Below, in pieces: positions 35,291 through 43,545 of a stretch of DNA of 64,000 bases; positions within the stretch are counted from its first letter, which is position 1; each line of letters begins with the position of its first letter. The translations under genes and the position numbers were made by a program. The notes under the pieces were generated by a model, which was not told the origin of the DNA, ran no database searches, and saw nothing but the letters and a program-made list of their open reading frames with translations. Source of the DNA: [Actinomadura] parvosata subsp. kistnae (GTDB taxonomy: Bacteria; Actinomycetota; Actinomycetes; Streptosporangiales; Streptosporangiaceae); the NCBI RefSeq assembly GCF_900323885.1, contig NZ_OOHJ01000018.1, positions 1,661,001 through 1,725,000 of the forward strand, given 5' to 3'.

Positions 35291-36072
35291 CAGCGACCCC
35301 TGGGAGGCGCCCCGAGCAGCCCGGTCAGCAGCTCGTGCGCCGACGGCCGGGCCGCCGGGTCCTTCGACAGCGCCGCCGCCACCAGCCCCCGCAGGCCGGG
35401 CGGGAGCACCGCCAGGTCGGGGTCGTGGTTGAGCAGCCGGTGGATCACCGCCACCGTGGTCGGCGCCTCGAACGCGTTGCGCCCCGTGGCCGCGAAGTAC
35501 ACCAGCGCACCCCAGGCGAACACGTCGGCCGAGGCGTCCGCCCGGCCGCCGGCGAACACCTCGGGCGCCATGTACATGGGCGTGCCCGTCAGCTCGCCCG
35601 TCGAGGTCATGGACAGCCCGGCCGCCCGCGCGATCCCGAAGTCGATCACGCGGGGGCCGTCCTGGCCCAGCAGCACGTTCTCCGGCTTGAGGTCCCTGTG
35701 CACGACCCCCGCCTGGTGGATGGCCGCCAGCGCCGTCGCCACCCCGACCGCCAGCCGGTGCAGCTCGTCGCCGACGAACGGCGCCGCCCTGCGCAGGCTC
35801 GGCCCCGCCACGAACTCGGTGACCAGGTAGGGCCGCTCCCCCTGCAGATCGTGATCGACGATCCGCGCCGTACAGAACGACGCCACCCGCTGCGCCGCCG
35901 CCACCTCCCGCATGAACCGGCGCCGCAGCGCCGAGTCACCGGAGAGGTAGGCGTGCAGCACCTTCACCGCGACCCGGTTGGCCGCCTCGTCATAGGCCTC
36001 GTAGACGACGCCCTGACCCCCCGCGCCCAACTGCCCCGCCAGCCAGTACCGGCCCAGCCGTTCCCCGTCCAT
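35290..36072 (-). CDS. Hanks-type serine/threonine protein kinase
   Basis: The product is 260 residues, essentially just the catalytic domain. The Gly-rich loop is QLGAGGQGVVYEAYD, Lys37 lies in VAVKVL, the catalytic loop is HRDLKPEN (125-132), DFG is at 144-146, and GTPMYMAPE forms the activation-segment end. All catalytic residues are intact. There is no transmembrane segment or PASTA domain; the WD40 membrane protein translated from the overlapping start is the likely sensory partner. Kinase-plus-WD40 fusions are common in this group, so the pair may be a split version of one protein. Confidence 0.9.
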   Translation of the reverse strand: MDGERLGRYWLAGQLGAGGQGVVYEAYDEAANRVAVKVLHAYLSGDSALRRRFMREVAAAQRVASFCTARIVDHDLQGERPYLVTEFVAGPSLRRAAPFVGDELHRLAVGVATALAAIHQAGVVHRDLKPENVLLGQDGPRVIDFGIARAAGLSMTSTGELTGTPMYMAPEVFAGGRADASADVFAWGALVYFAATGRNAFEAPTTVAVIHRLLNHDPDLAVLPPGLRGLVAAALSKDPAARPSAHELLTGLLGAPPRGR

Positions 36073-36215
36073 GCGCCGTTAGACGCGTGCGGCACGCCCT
36101 TGGTTGAGATCGTCTCTCGGGTGGACGGGAGGAGGACCTTAAGGGTTCCGTAAGCGGGCTTCGCGAAGCTGAAGGCACATCGAGCAGCCGCAAGGCTTCC
36201 AGCAGGAGGAACATC

Positions 36216-36773
36216 ATGAGGACGATCGCCGCAAGCCTGTTCATCTCCCTCGACGGCGTCGTCGAGAACCCCGGGGACTGGCACTTCCCGTACTTCAACG
36301 ACGAGATGGGCGCGGCCGTGAGCGGGCAGATGGCCGACACCCTGCTCCTGGGGCGCAAGACGTACGACAGCTTCGCCGGGGCGTGGCCGGGGATCGAGGC
36401 CGCGGGCGGCGAGGACGCCGGCTACGCCAAGTCGCTGGGCGACGCGCGCAAGATCGTGGTGTCGCGTCAGGAGCTGGAGTTCACCTGGCGCAACTCCGAG
36501 CTGCTGCGGGGCGACCTGGCCGAGGCCGTGACCGCGCTGAAGAACGAGCCCGGCGGCCGGATCGCGGTGAGCGGGTCGGTCTCGGTGATCCGGCAGCTCC
36601 TGCGGGCCGGGCTGCTCGACGAGCTGCACCTGCTGGTGCACCCGATCGCGGTGCGCAAGGGCGAGCGGCTGTTCGACGAGGGGGACGAGACGATCCCGCT
36701 GGAGCTGGTGAGGTCCGAGACGTTCTCGACGGGGGTGCTGTACCTGGTCTACCGGCCCGCCAAGGCCGCCTGA
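36216..36773 (+). CDS. Dihydrofolate reductase family protein (RibD C-terminal-like)
   Basis: The product is 185 residues from ATG 36216, with AGGAGG upstream. The sequence ASLFISLDGVVENP, LLLGRKTYDSF, IAVSGSVSVIRQLLRAGLLD and LHLLVHPIAVRKGERLF matches the RibD_C/DHFR-like reductases, which use NAD(P)H on an unknown substrate. It is not the essential folate enzyme. A second member lies at 41507-42100. Confidence 0.88.
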   Translation: MRTIAASLFISLDGVVENPGDWHFPYFNDEMGAAVSGQMADTLLLGRKTYDSFAGAWPGIEAAGGEDAGYAKSLGDARKIVVSRQELEFTWRNSELLRGDLAEAVTALKNEPGGRIAVSGSVSVIRQLLRAGLLDELHLLVHPIAVRKGERLFDEGDETIPLELVRSETFSTGVLYLVYRPAKAA

Positions 36774-36836
36774 TGTCAGCCGTGGTGTCAGGGCGGTGAC
36801 GGCCCGGTATCAGCGCGGCCGGTGATCGTAGGGCTC

Positions 36837-37898
36837 ATGAACAACAGCGCAGAGCTTGAGAAGATCATGCAGGAGATGGTCGAGGCCGGGATCGTCGGCG
36901 TGACCGTCCGGGTCCGCGACGAGCGCGGCGAATGGACCGGCAGCGCCGGCGCGGCCGAGCTGGGCGGGGCTGAGTTGCCGCCGGTGGACGGGCATGTGCG
37001 GATCGGCAGCAACACCAAGACCTTCACCGCCACGCTGGTGTTGCAGCTGGTGGCCGAGGGCCGCATCGAGCTGGACGCGCCGGTGGCCGGCTACCTGCCC
37101 GAACTCGATCTGGACGGGCGGATCACGGTGCGGATGCTGCTGCAGCACACCAGCGGGGTGTTCAACTTCACCGGCGAGTACTTCGAGGACGGCACCTTCG
37201 TGCCGGGCATCCCGGCCACCCAGGCCGGCCGGGAATGGGTCGAGCGCCGCTTCCACACCTACACCCCGCACGATTTGGTGAAGGTGGCGCTGGCCCAGCC
37301 GGCCCGGTTCGCGCCGGGCACCGACTGGAGCTACAGCAACACCAACTACGTGCTGGCCCGCCTGCTCATCGAGCGTGTCACCGGCCGCCCCGTCGCCGAG
37401 GAGATGCACCGGCGGATCCTCGCCCCGCTCGGCCTGACCGGCACCGTGCAACCCACCACCCAGACCGACCTGCCGGCCCCGTTCGCGCACGCCTACTACC
37501 GGCTGGACGAGCAGACGGTGGACGTCAGCGAGCACAACCCGTCATGGATCTCCAGCGGCGGCGACATGATCTCCACCACGGCGGATTTGCAGACGTTCCT
37601 GCACGCGCTGGTCACCGGCCGGCTGCTGCCCGCGCAGTTGCTGGCGGAGATGTTCACGCCGGAGGGCAAGGCGGGCTACGGGTTGGGGGTGTTCGTGCAG
37701 CCGGCGCCCGGCGGCGGCACGCTGATCACGCACAACGGCGGCATCGCCGGCCACGCCGCCCTCATGTACGCCACCCCCGACGGCGGCACCGTGCTGACCG
37801 CGGCCCTGAACTACGTCGACGACAGCGACCTGTCCATGGCGGCCGCCTTCCAGCAGGCCAACCAGCGCCTCGTGCAGGAGGTCTTCGGCCAGGGCTGA
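36837..37898 (+). CDS. Serine hydrolase, class C beta-lactamase/D-aminopeptidase fold
   Basis: The product is 353 residues from ATG 36837 (a GTG 15 bases upstream is less likely). The catalytic Ser58-x-x-Lys61 (SNTK) is followed by YSNTNY (YxN motif) and HNGGIAG (the HxG variant of KTG). No signal peptide is seen, so it is an intracellular or esterase-like member rather than a classical beta-lactamase. It runs on the same strand as the DHFR-like gene with 63 bases between; the functional link is unclear. Confidence 0.88.
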   Translation: MNNSAELEKIMQEMVEAGIVGVTVRVRDERGEWTGSAGAAELGGAELPPVDGHVRIGSNTKTFTATLVLQLVAEGRIELDAPVAGYLPELDLDGRITVRMLLQHTSGVFNFTGEYFEDGTFVPGIPATQAGREWVERRFHTYTPHDLVKVALAQPARFAPGTDWSYSNTNYVLARLLIERVTGRPVAEEMHRRILAPLGLTGTVQPTTQTDLPAPFAHAYYRLDEQTVDVSEHNPSWISSGGDMISTTADLQTFLHALVTGRLLPAQLLAEMFTPEGKAGYGLGVFVQPAPGGGTLITHNGGIAGHAALMYATPDGGTVLTAALNYVDDSDLSMAAAFQQANQRLVQEVFGQG

Positions 37899-37904
37899 GC
37901 CGCG

Positions 37905-38888
37905 TCAGTTCCCCACGCCGAGGTCGGCCATGAACCTGGACGGGTACCGGTCCCCGCGCGCTGCCCCCGCCGGCACCGCCTTCTCGATCTCGGCGAGGTC
38001 GTCGGCCGTGAGGGTCAGGTCGATCGCGGGCAGCGCCTCGGCCAGCCGCTCGCGGGTGCGGGCGCCGGCCAGCGGCACGATGTCGGTGCCCTGCGCGGCC
38101 ACCCAGGCGATGGCGAGCTGGGCGACGGTGCAGCCCTTCACGTCGGCGACCCGGCGCAGCGCGTCCACGAGGGCGAGGTTGTGCTCCAGGTTGTCGCCGG
38201 AGAAGCGGGGGCTGAAGGCGCGCGCGTCCCCGGGGGCGGGCTTCCAGCGGCCGGACAGCAGGCCGCGGCCGAGCACCCCGTACGCGGTCAGGCCGATGCC
38301 GAGCTCCCGCAGCGTCGGCAGGACGTCGGTCTCCGCCTCCCGCGTCAGCAGGGAGTACTCCATCTGCAGGTCGGCGATCGGATGCACGGCGTGGGCCCGG
38401 CGGATCGTCTCCGCGTCGACCTCCGAGAGCCCGATGTGCCGCACGTACCCGGCCTCGACCATCTCCTTGATCGCGCCGACCGTCTCCTCGATCGGCACGG
38501 TGCGGTCCAGCCGGGCCGGGCGGTAGATGTCGATGTGGTCGGTGCCGAGCCGGGTCAGCGAGTAGGCCAGGAAGTTCTTGACGGCCTGGGGGCGGCCGTC
38601 CTGCCCGCCGAACTCGGAGCCGGGCCCGCGCAGCTGGCCGAACTTGACGCTGAGCCGGTAGTCGTCCCGGCTCCGGCCGCGCAGCGCCTCGGCGAGCAGC
38701 AGCTCGTTGTGGCCCATGGCGTAGAAGTCGGCGGTGTCGATGAGCGTGACGCCGGCGTCGAGGGCGGCGTGCACGGTGGCGATGCTCTCGGCGCGGTCGG
38801 AGGCGCCGTACCCGCCGGACATGCCCATCGCGCCCAGGCCCAGCGCGGAGACGGACGGCCCGGTACGGCCCAGGGTTCTGGTCTGCAT
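37905..38888 (-). CDS. Aldo/keto reductase
   Basis: The product is 327 residues from ATG 38888. RTLGRTGPSVSALGLGAMGMS, then TLIDTADFYAMGHNE with the catalytic Asp and Tyr, VKFGQLRGP (Lys) and IAWVAAQGTDIVPLAGART as the cofactor loop identify the family. It is closest to yeast-type pyridoxal/dimethyl aldehyde reductases. The expected catalytic His region reads IYRPARLDR, where relatives have YQPARxDP, so this subfamily lacks the classical His. The divergent XRE regulator probably controls it. Confidence 0.9.
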   Translation of the reverse strand: MQTRTLGRTGPSVSALGLGAMGMSGGYGASDRAESIATVHAALDAGVTLIDTADFYAMGHNELLLAEALRGRSRDDYRLSVKFGQLRGPGSEFGGQDGRPQAVKNFLAYSLTRLGTDHIDIYRPARLDRTVPIEETVGAIKEMVEAGYVRHIGLSEVDAETIRRAHAVHPIADLQMEYSLLTREAETDVLPTLRELGIGLTAYGVLGRGLLSGRWKPAPGDARAFSPRFSGDNLEHNLALVDALRRVADVKGCTVAQLAIAWVAAQGTDIVPLAGARTRERLAEALPAIDLTLTADDLAEIEKAVPAGAARGDRYPSRFMADLGVGN

Positions 38889-39012
38889 GATTTCTGCCTT
38901 TCAGGTGGTTTCCTCCAGCTTGGGGCGGGGGCGAGGCGGGCGGGAGCGGAGCGTTCATCATGGGAGAGCCGCTCCCTGGCTCCGCTGACCGGCCGCACGG
39001 CAGGATGGAGGC

Positions 39013-39873
39013 ATGGAACGTGAGCAGCTCGCCGACTTCCTGCGCCGCCGCCGCGAGGCGATCCGCCCGGCGGAGGTGGGCCTGGCCGACAGCCCCCGCC
39101 GCCGCACGAGCGGTCTGCGCAGGGAAGAGGTGGCGATGCTCGCCGGCATGTCGGTCGACTATGTCGTACGTCTGGAGCAGGGCCGCAGCAGCCAGCCGTC
39201 CACGCAGTTGCTGGGGGCGCTGGCGCGGGCGCTGCGGTTGTCCGACGACGAGCGCGATCATCTGTTCCACCTGGCCGGGCACCATCCGCCGCCCGCCGAC
39301 GAGGTGGCCCGCCTGGCCCGGGCCGGCATGGTGCGCATGCTCGACCTGCTCGGCGACACCCCTGCCGTGGTGCTGTCGGACCTGGGCGAGGTGCTGGCCC
39401 AGAACCGGGTGTCGCTCCTGATGATGGGCGACCACACCGGTCACACCGGCGACCGGCGCTACATGGTGTACCGCTGGTTCACCGATCCCGCCGCGCGTGG
39501 CGTCCATCCGCCGGAGGAGCAGGAGCACCAGGCCCGCCAGATGGTGGCCGACCTGCGCGCGGTCGCCGGCCGCCGCTCCAGCGATCCGGTGGTCACCGGG
39601 CTGGTCGCGCGGTTGCGGGAGGCGAGCGCGCACTTCCGGCGGCTCTGGGCGGAGCACGAGGTGGCGGTGCGGCGCGCCAACCGCAAGACCCTGCTGCACC
39701 CTCGGGTGGGGCGCCTGGTGATGGACTGCGAGACGCTGCTCACGCCCGACCAGGGGCAGCAGCTGCTGGTGTTCACCCCGGCCGACGCGGAGACGCGCGA
39801 GCGGCTGGAGCTGCTGCGGGTGCTCGGCACGGAGGAGTTCCCCTCCGAGGTCTCGGGCCGGCTCGAACGCTGA
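39013..39873 (+). CDS. XRE family regulator with MmyB-like ligand domain
   Basis: The product is 286 residues from ATG 39013. An N-terminal HTH_XRE (LADFLRRRREAIRPAEVGL; LRREEVAMLAGMSVDYVVRL; about 5-65) is followed by a C-terminal PAS-like MmyB domain (RMLDLLGDTPAVVLSDLGEV through VMDCETL). These regulators usually lie divergent from an oxidoreductase gene that they control; here the aldo/keto reductase is divergent with 124 bases between. Confidence 0.92.
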   Translation: MEREQLADFLRRRREAIRPAEVGLADSPRRRTSGLRREEVAMLAGMSVDYVVRLEQGRSSQPSTQLLGALARALRLSDDERDHLFHLAGHHPPPADEVARLARAGMVRMLDLLGDTPAVVLSDLGEVLAQNRVSLLMMGDHTGHTGDRRYMVYRWFTDPAARGVHPPEEQEHQARQMVADLRAVAGRRSSDPVVTGLVARLREASAHFRRLWAEHEVAVRRANRKTLLHPRVGRLVMDCETLLTPDQGQQLLVFTPADAETRERLELLRVLGTEEFPSEVSGRLER

Positions 39874-39973
39874 GGTCGGGAGCGGCTCTCGAAAATCGTT
39901 TGCCCCGAAAGGTGACCTCAGGGGACCGTGGTGTCGCCCGCCCACATCCCTTTTGTTCAGCAAGAGAGCACCT

Positions 39974-41098
39974 TTGTCCCAGCACCAGGCCACCGTCGCC
40001 GTGTTCGCCTCCCCCACGAGCTGGATCGAGTCCGACGCCGTCGCGCAGTGCCACCAGGTGGCCGCCCTCGACGGCATGATCCACGTGGCCGGCATGCCGG
40101 ACCTGCACCCCGGCAAGGGCGCCCCCATCGGCGCCGCGATGACGTCGACCGTCCTCTACCCGTTCCTGGTGGGCTCCGACATCGGCTGCGGCATCGCCGT
40201 GTTTCCCGTCAGGCTGAAGCGGGCCGATCCCGAGAAGCTCGCCGCCCGCTTCCCCGACCTCGACCGCGTGCCGGAAGATGACGACCCCGCCTGGGACGTG
40301 GTGAAGGGCGACGTTCCCGCGGGTCACCTCGACGGTCTCGGCACGGTCGGGCGGGGCAACCACTTCGTCGAGCTGGCCCGCGTCGGCAGCGTCCTCGATC
40401 CGGGACACGCGAGCCGGCTCGGGCTCGCCGCGGGCGATCTCGTGCTGGTCGTCCACAGCGGGTCGCGCGGGCTGGGTGAGCGGATCCTGCGGGAGCACAC
40501 CGAGGTCCACGGCGCGGGCCCCGCCGCCGATCCCGCCGACTACCTCGCCCGGCACGACGAGGCCGTGCGGTGGGGGTCGCTCAACCGGCGGCTGCTGGCC
40601 GCGCGGGTCGCGCACGCCCTGGGGTTCGAGCCGGCCGAGCCGATCGTCGACCAGTGCCACAACCTGGTCGAGGTCCGAGACGGGATCTACCTGCACCGCA
40701 AGGGGGCGGCGCCGGGCGACGGGCGGGACGTGCTCATCGCCGGTACGCGCGGCACCCCGTCGTACCTGGTGGCCGCGCACGCCGGGCCGGACGCCGGCCA
40801 TTCGGTGGCGCACGGCGCGGGCCGCAAGATGTCGCGGGCGGACGCGCTGCGCCGGGGGAAGGCCAAGCACACGGTCGAGGAGCTGCGGCGAACCCCGTTG
40901 GGGTCGGTGGTGGTGTGCGGCGACCGGCAGCTGCTCTTCGAGGAGGCGCCGACGGCGTACAAGCGGATCGAGCAGGTGATCGCCGACCTGGTGGCGCACG
41001 AGCTGGCCACGCCGGTGGCCACCACGATCCCGCTGGTCACGTACAAGACGCCAGAGCTGCCGAAGGAGCACCGCCGCAGGCGGGGCGCCTCTAGGTGA
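39974..41098 (+). CDS. RtcB-family RNA ligase
   Basis: The product is 374 residues if it starts at TTG 39974 (AAGAGAG upstream); TTG 39953 is also possible, so the start is uncertain. GMPDLHPGKGAPIGAAMTST, SDIGCGIAVFPV (metal Asp and Cys), VGRGNHFVEL, HSGSRGLGE, QCHNLVEV and SVAHGAGRKMSR carry the RtcB metal ligands and the His that is guanylylated in the ligase. The protein is shorter than canonical RtcB (about 480) and belongs to the short paralogue group. It may repair RNA ends after stress or ribotoxin damage. Archease is not nearby. Confidence 0.88.
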   Translation: MSQHQATVAVFASPTSWIESDAVAQCHQVAALDGMIHVAGMPDLHPGKGAPIGAAMTSTVLYPFLVGSDIGCGIAVFPVRLKRADPEKLAARFPDLDRVPEDDDPAWDVVKGDVPAGHLDGLGTVGRGNHFVELARVGSVLDPGHASRLGLAAGDLVLVVHSGSRGLGERILREHTEVHGAGPAADPADYLARHDEAVRWGSLNRRLLAARVAHALGFEPAEPIVDQCHNLVEVRDGIYLHRKGAAPGDGRDVLIAGTRGTPSYLVAAHAGPDAGHSVAHGAGRKMSRADALRRGKAKHTVEELRRTPLGSVVVCGDRQLLFEEAPTAYKRIEQVIADLVAHELATPVATTIPLVTYKTPELPKEHRRRRGASR

Positions 41099-41477
41099 GG
41101 CCGACGGTCTGGTGCTCGGCCTCGACGACGAGGACGACGCGGTCCTGCTCCCGGGAGTAGGGCTGCCCGATGTACTTCGTCGAGATCTCGTCGATGATCT
41201 CCCAGGCGGCGTCGCCCTCGATCCACTCGACGACCCGGCCGCGCACGATGACCGGCTGGTACGGGTTGTCGGCGGGCGCCACGGAGAGCGCCACGCGGGG
41301 GTCGCGGCGCAGGTTGCGGGCCTTGCGCGACTGCGGCCCCGTGAGGAAGACGATGTGGTCGCCGCGGGTGCCGACCCAGAGCGGGATGCTGTGCGGGGAG
41401 CCGTCGGGCAGGACGGTGGCGAGGTGGGCCAGGGCGGTGCTGTCGAAGGCGCGGCGCACTTCGGGGTTGAGCGTCAT
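41091..41477 (-). CDS. PPOX-class F420-/FMN-dependent oxidoreductase
   Basis: The product is 128 residues from ATG 41477. The split beta-barrel fold is shown by HLATVLPDGSPHSIPLWVGT, FLTGPQSRKARNLRRDPRVALSV and PVIVRGRVVEW. Small actinomycete members bind F420 (or FMN) and reduce a range of substrates. It overlaps the end of the RtcB-like gene by eight bases, tail to tail, and could be co-transcribed with nothing else. Confidence 0.88.
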   Translation of the reverse strand: MTLNPEVRRAFDSTALAHLATVLPDGSPHSIPLWVGTRGDHIVFLTGPQSRKARNLRRDPRVALSVAPADNPYQPVIVRGRVVEWIEGDAAWEIIDEISTKYIGQPYSREQDRVVLVVEAEHQTVGLT

Positions 41478-41506
41478 CTTCTTCTCCTTGCCGGATCAGG
41501 GGGTGA

Positions 41507-42100
41507 TCAGTGCTGGACCTGGTAGTGGAGGTGGGTGACGCCGGGGGCCGGGACGGCCTCCAGCAGGCGCAGGCGTACGTGGGCGGGCAGCTCCTGGAAG
41601 AACGGCCGGCCGCCGCCGAGCAGGATCGGCACCTGGTGCAGGATCACCTCGTCGACGAGGCCCGCCCTGAGTGCCGCGGTGGTGACGCCGCCGCCCATCA
41701 GGCCGACGTCCTTGCCGCCTGCGGCCTCGCGGGCGGCGGCGATGGCGTCCTCGATGCCGGTGGTGACGAGGATCTGCCGGTCGGTGATCTCGGGGGCCGG
41801 CCGGTGGCTGAGGACGACCAACCGGGCGTGCGGGTGCGGGCTGCCGCCGCCGAAGTGGTCGGAGTCCTCGTACGTGTTGCGCCCCGCCACGACCGCGCCG
41901 ACGCGGCCGGCGAGGGCGTCGAAGACCCGGGCGCTGGGCGCGCTCAGCTTGAACCCGTCGAAGACCTGGCTGGGCGTGTCGCCGTCGAAGTACCAGTCGA
42001 ACAGCGTCGCGGCGTCGCCGAGCCCGCGGCCGGGGCCTGGCTCGCGGCCGGTGATGTATCCGTCGACCGATACGGCCAGGGCGGTGATGACCTTGCTCAT
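41507..42100 (-). CDS. Dihydrofolate reductase family protein
   Basis: The product is 197 residues from ATG 42100, chosen because MSKVITALAVSVDGYITG is the family start and GAAGGACC-like bases precede it. AVVAGRNTYEDSDHFGG, GLMGGGVTTAALRAGLVDEV and HQVPILLGGGRPFF fit the RibD_C-like reductases. It lies 29 bases downstream of nothing on its strand and is divergent from an HxlR regulator across a strong palindrome, so HxlR probably controls it. Confidence 0.88.
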   Translation of the reverse strand: MSKVITALAVSVDGYITGREPGPGRGLGDAATLFDWYFDGDTPSQVFDGFKLSAPSARVFDALAGRVGAVVAGRNTYEDSDHFGGGSPHPHARLVVLSHRPAPEITDRQILVTTGIEDAIAAAREAAGGKDVGLMGGGVTTAALRAGLVDEVILHQVPILLGGGRPFFQELPAHVRLRLLEAVPAPGVTHLHYQVQH

Positions 42101-42155
42101 CTGCGTGGTCCTTCCGGGGTTCCTTGAGGAGACTCCATGACCGTAACACGCTGAA

Positions 42156-42170
42156 GTTCCCTTAGGGAAC
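42156..42170. promoter_or_regulatory. HxlR operator candidate
   Basis: GTTCCC-TTA-GGGAAC is a 6-bp perfect dyad in the gap between the divergent DHFR-like (start 42100) and hxlR (start 42192) genes. It is well placed to control both. Confidence 0.6.
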
Positions 42171-42191
42171 CCCAATGGATAGACTGATGTC

Positions 42192-42647
42192 ATGCAACGC
42201 ACGAACTTCGGGGACATGGCCTGCTCCATCGCCCGTACCCTCGACGTCATCGGGGAGCCGTGGTCGCCCCTGATCCTGCGTGACATCTGGGTGGGCATGA
42301 GCCGCTTCGACCAGCTCCAGGCCGATCTCGGCATCTCCCGCAAGGTGCTCACCGAACGCCTCAACCACCTCGTCGAGCAGGGCGTCATCGACCGCCACCC
42401 CTACGACAACCGCCCCCGCTACGAATACCGGCTGACCCCCAAGGGCACCGAGCTGGTCGACCTGCTCATGGTCATGACCGCCTGGGGCGACAAATGGCTC
42501 TCCGGCCAGGCCGGGCCGCCCGTGCTCTACCGCCACCACGCCTGCGGCGAGATCAGCCACGTCGACCTGCGCTGCGCCCACTGCGGCGAGCCGATGCACG
42601 CCGGCGACATCGACCCGCTGCCCGGCCCCGGCTCGGCGGTGGCCTGA
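42192..42647 (+). CDS. HxlR family transcriptional regulator
   Basis: The product is 151 residues from ATG 42192. The winged HTH is typical: ACSIARTLDVIGEPWSPLIL, FDQLQADLGISRKVLTERLN and the wing RPRYEYRLTPKGTEL. The C-terminal end carries a zinc-ribbon-like CxxCGEPMH with an upstream HHACGE, which some members use for structure or sensing. Members often respond to aldehydes, hypochlorite or quinones. Confidence 0.93.
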   Translation: MQRTNFGDMACSIARTLDVIGEPWSPLILRDIWVGMSRFDQLQADLGISRKVLTERLNHLVEQGVIDRHPYDNRPRYEYRLTPKGTELVDLLMVMTAWGDKWLSGQAGPPVLYRHHACGEISHVDLRCAHCGEPMHAGDIDPLPGPGSAVA

Positions 42648-42714
42648 CGACCGATTCCTTTCGCCCGGCCTCCGAGTCGATCCGCGTAAGAGCCTTTCAC
42701 CAGGAGGAGGAGCA

Positions 42715-43500
42715 GTGCTGCTCGAAGAGAAGAACGCGGTCGTCTACGGAGCCGGCGGCGCGATCGGGGGCGCGGTCGCGCGCGCCTTCGCCGCCGAGGG
42801 GGCCAGGGTCGCCCTCGCGGGGCGCACCGAAGCCGCGCTGGAGGCGGTCGCGAAGGAGATCCGGGCCGCGGGCGGCCGGGCGGACGTCGCCACCGTGGAC
42901 GTCCTCGACGAGGCCGCCGTCGAGGCGCACGCCGACGCGGTGGTCAGGGACGCCGGGTCGCTCGACATCTCCTTCAACGCCGTCAGCCTCCCCCAGACCG
43001 GCATCCAGGGCATCCGCCTCACCGACCTGACGCCCGACGGCTTCTCGCTGCCGCTGGCCACCTACCCCAGGGCCACCTTCCTCACCGCGCGAGCCGCCGC
43101 CCGCCGCATGCGGGGATCCGGCGTGATCCTGACGATCACCGCGAGCCCGTCGCGGACCGCCGTCCCGCTCATGGGCGGCATGGCGCCGGCCTGGGCGGCC
43201 GTCGAGGCGCTGTCGCGCGGGCTGGCCGCCGAGCTCGGGCCGCAGGGCATCCGCGTCGTCTGCCTCAACGCGGCCGGGATGCCGGAGACGGCACAACTGT
43301 CCGAGGTGTACGGCCTGCACGCCGCCGCCTACGGCATCACCCGCGACGCGTTCGAGGCCCGCATGGCCGACCGGACGCTGCGCAAAGCCCTGCCCACGGT
43401 CGCCGAGATCGCCGACGCGGCCGTCTTCGCCGCCTCGGGCCGGGCCGCCGCGATGACCGGAGCGATCGTCAACCTCACCGGCGGCCTGATCCCCGACTGA
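42715..43500 (+). CDS. SDR-fold protein lacking the usual catalytic Tyr/Lys
   Basis: The product is 261 residues from GTG 42715, with AGGAGGAGCA upstream. The Rossmann start is AVVYGAGGAIGGAVARAFA. The NNAG equivalent is SFNAVSLPQTG, and the YxxxK region reads MAPAWAAVEALSRGLAAEL, where active members have YSASKAALE; both Tyr and Lys are missing. The late GLIPD end is typical. It may be a binding or regulatory SDR, or use a different mechanism. The ECF sigma gene follows 45 bases downstream. Confidence 0.85.
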   Translation: MLLEEKNAVVYGAGGAIGGAVARAFAAEGARVALAGRTEAALEAVAKEIRAAGGRADVATVDVLDEAAVEAHADAVVRDAGSLDISFNAVSLPQTGIQGIRLTDLTPDGFSLPLATYPRATFLTARAAARRMRGSGVILTITASPSRTAVPLMGGMAPAWAAVEALSRGLAAELGPQGIRVVCLNAAGMPETAQLSEVYGLHAAAYGITRDAFEARMADRTLRKALPTVAEIADAAVFAASGRAAAMTGAIVNLTGGLIPD

Positions 43501-43545
43501 CGACCCCCCATGGAACGCACGAAGCACGACCGAGAGGCGACGATC

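Noticed and set aside
32609-35830. Very long open frame (over 1,000 codons) on the plus strand opposite the WD40 gene
   Set aside because: It is a shadow of the high-GC codon pattern; the product is Arg/Gly/Ala-rich with no domains, while the minus strand encodes clear WD40 repeats.
37762-40128. Minus-strand frame of about 790 codons covering an aldo/keto reductase and the XRE gene
   Set aside because: It is out of frame with both genes and gives no recognisable domain.
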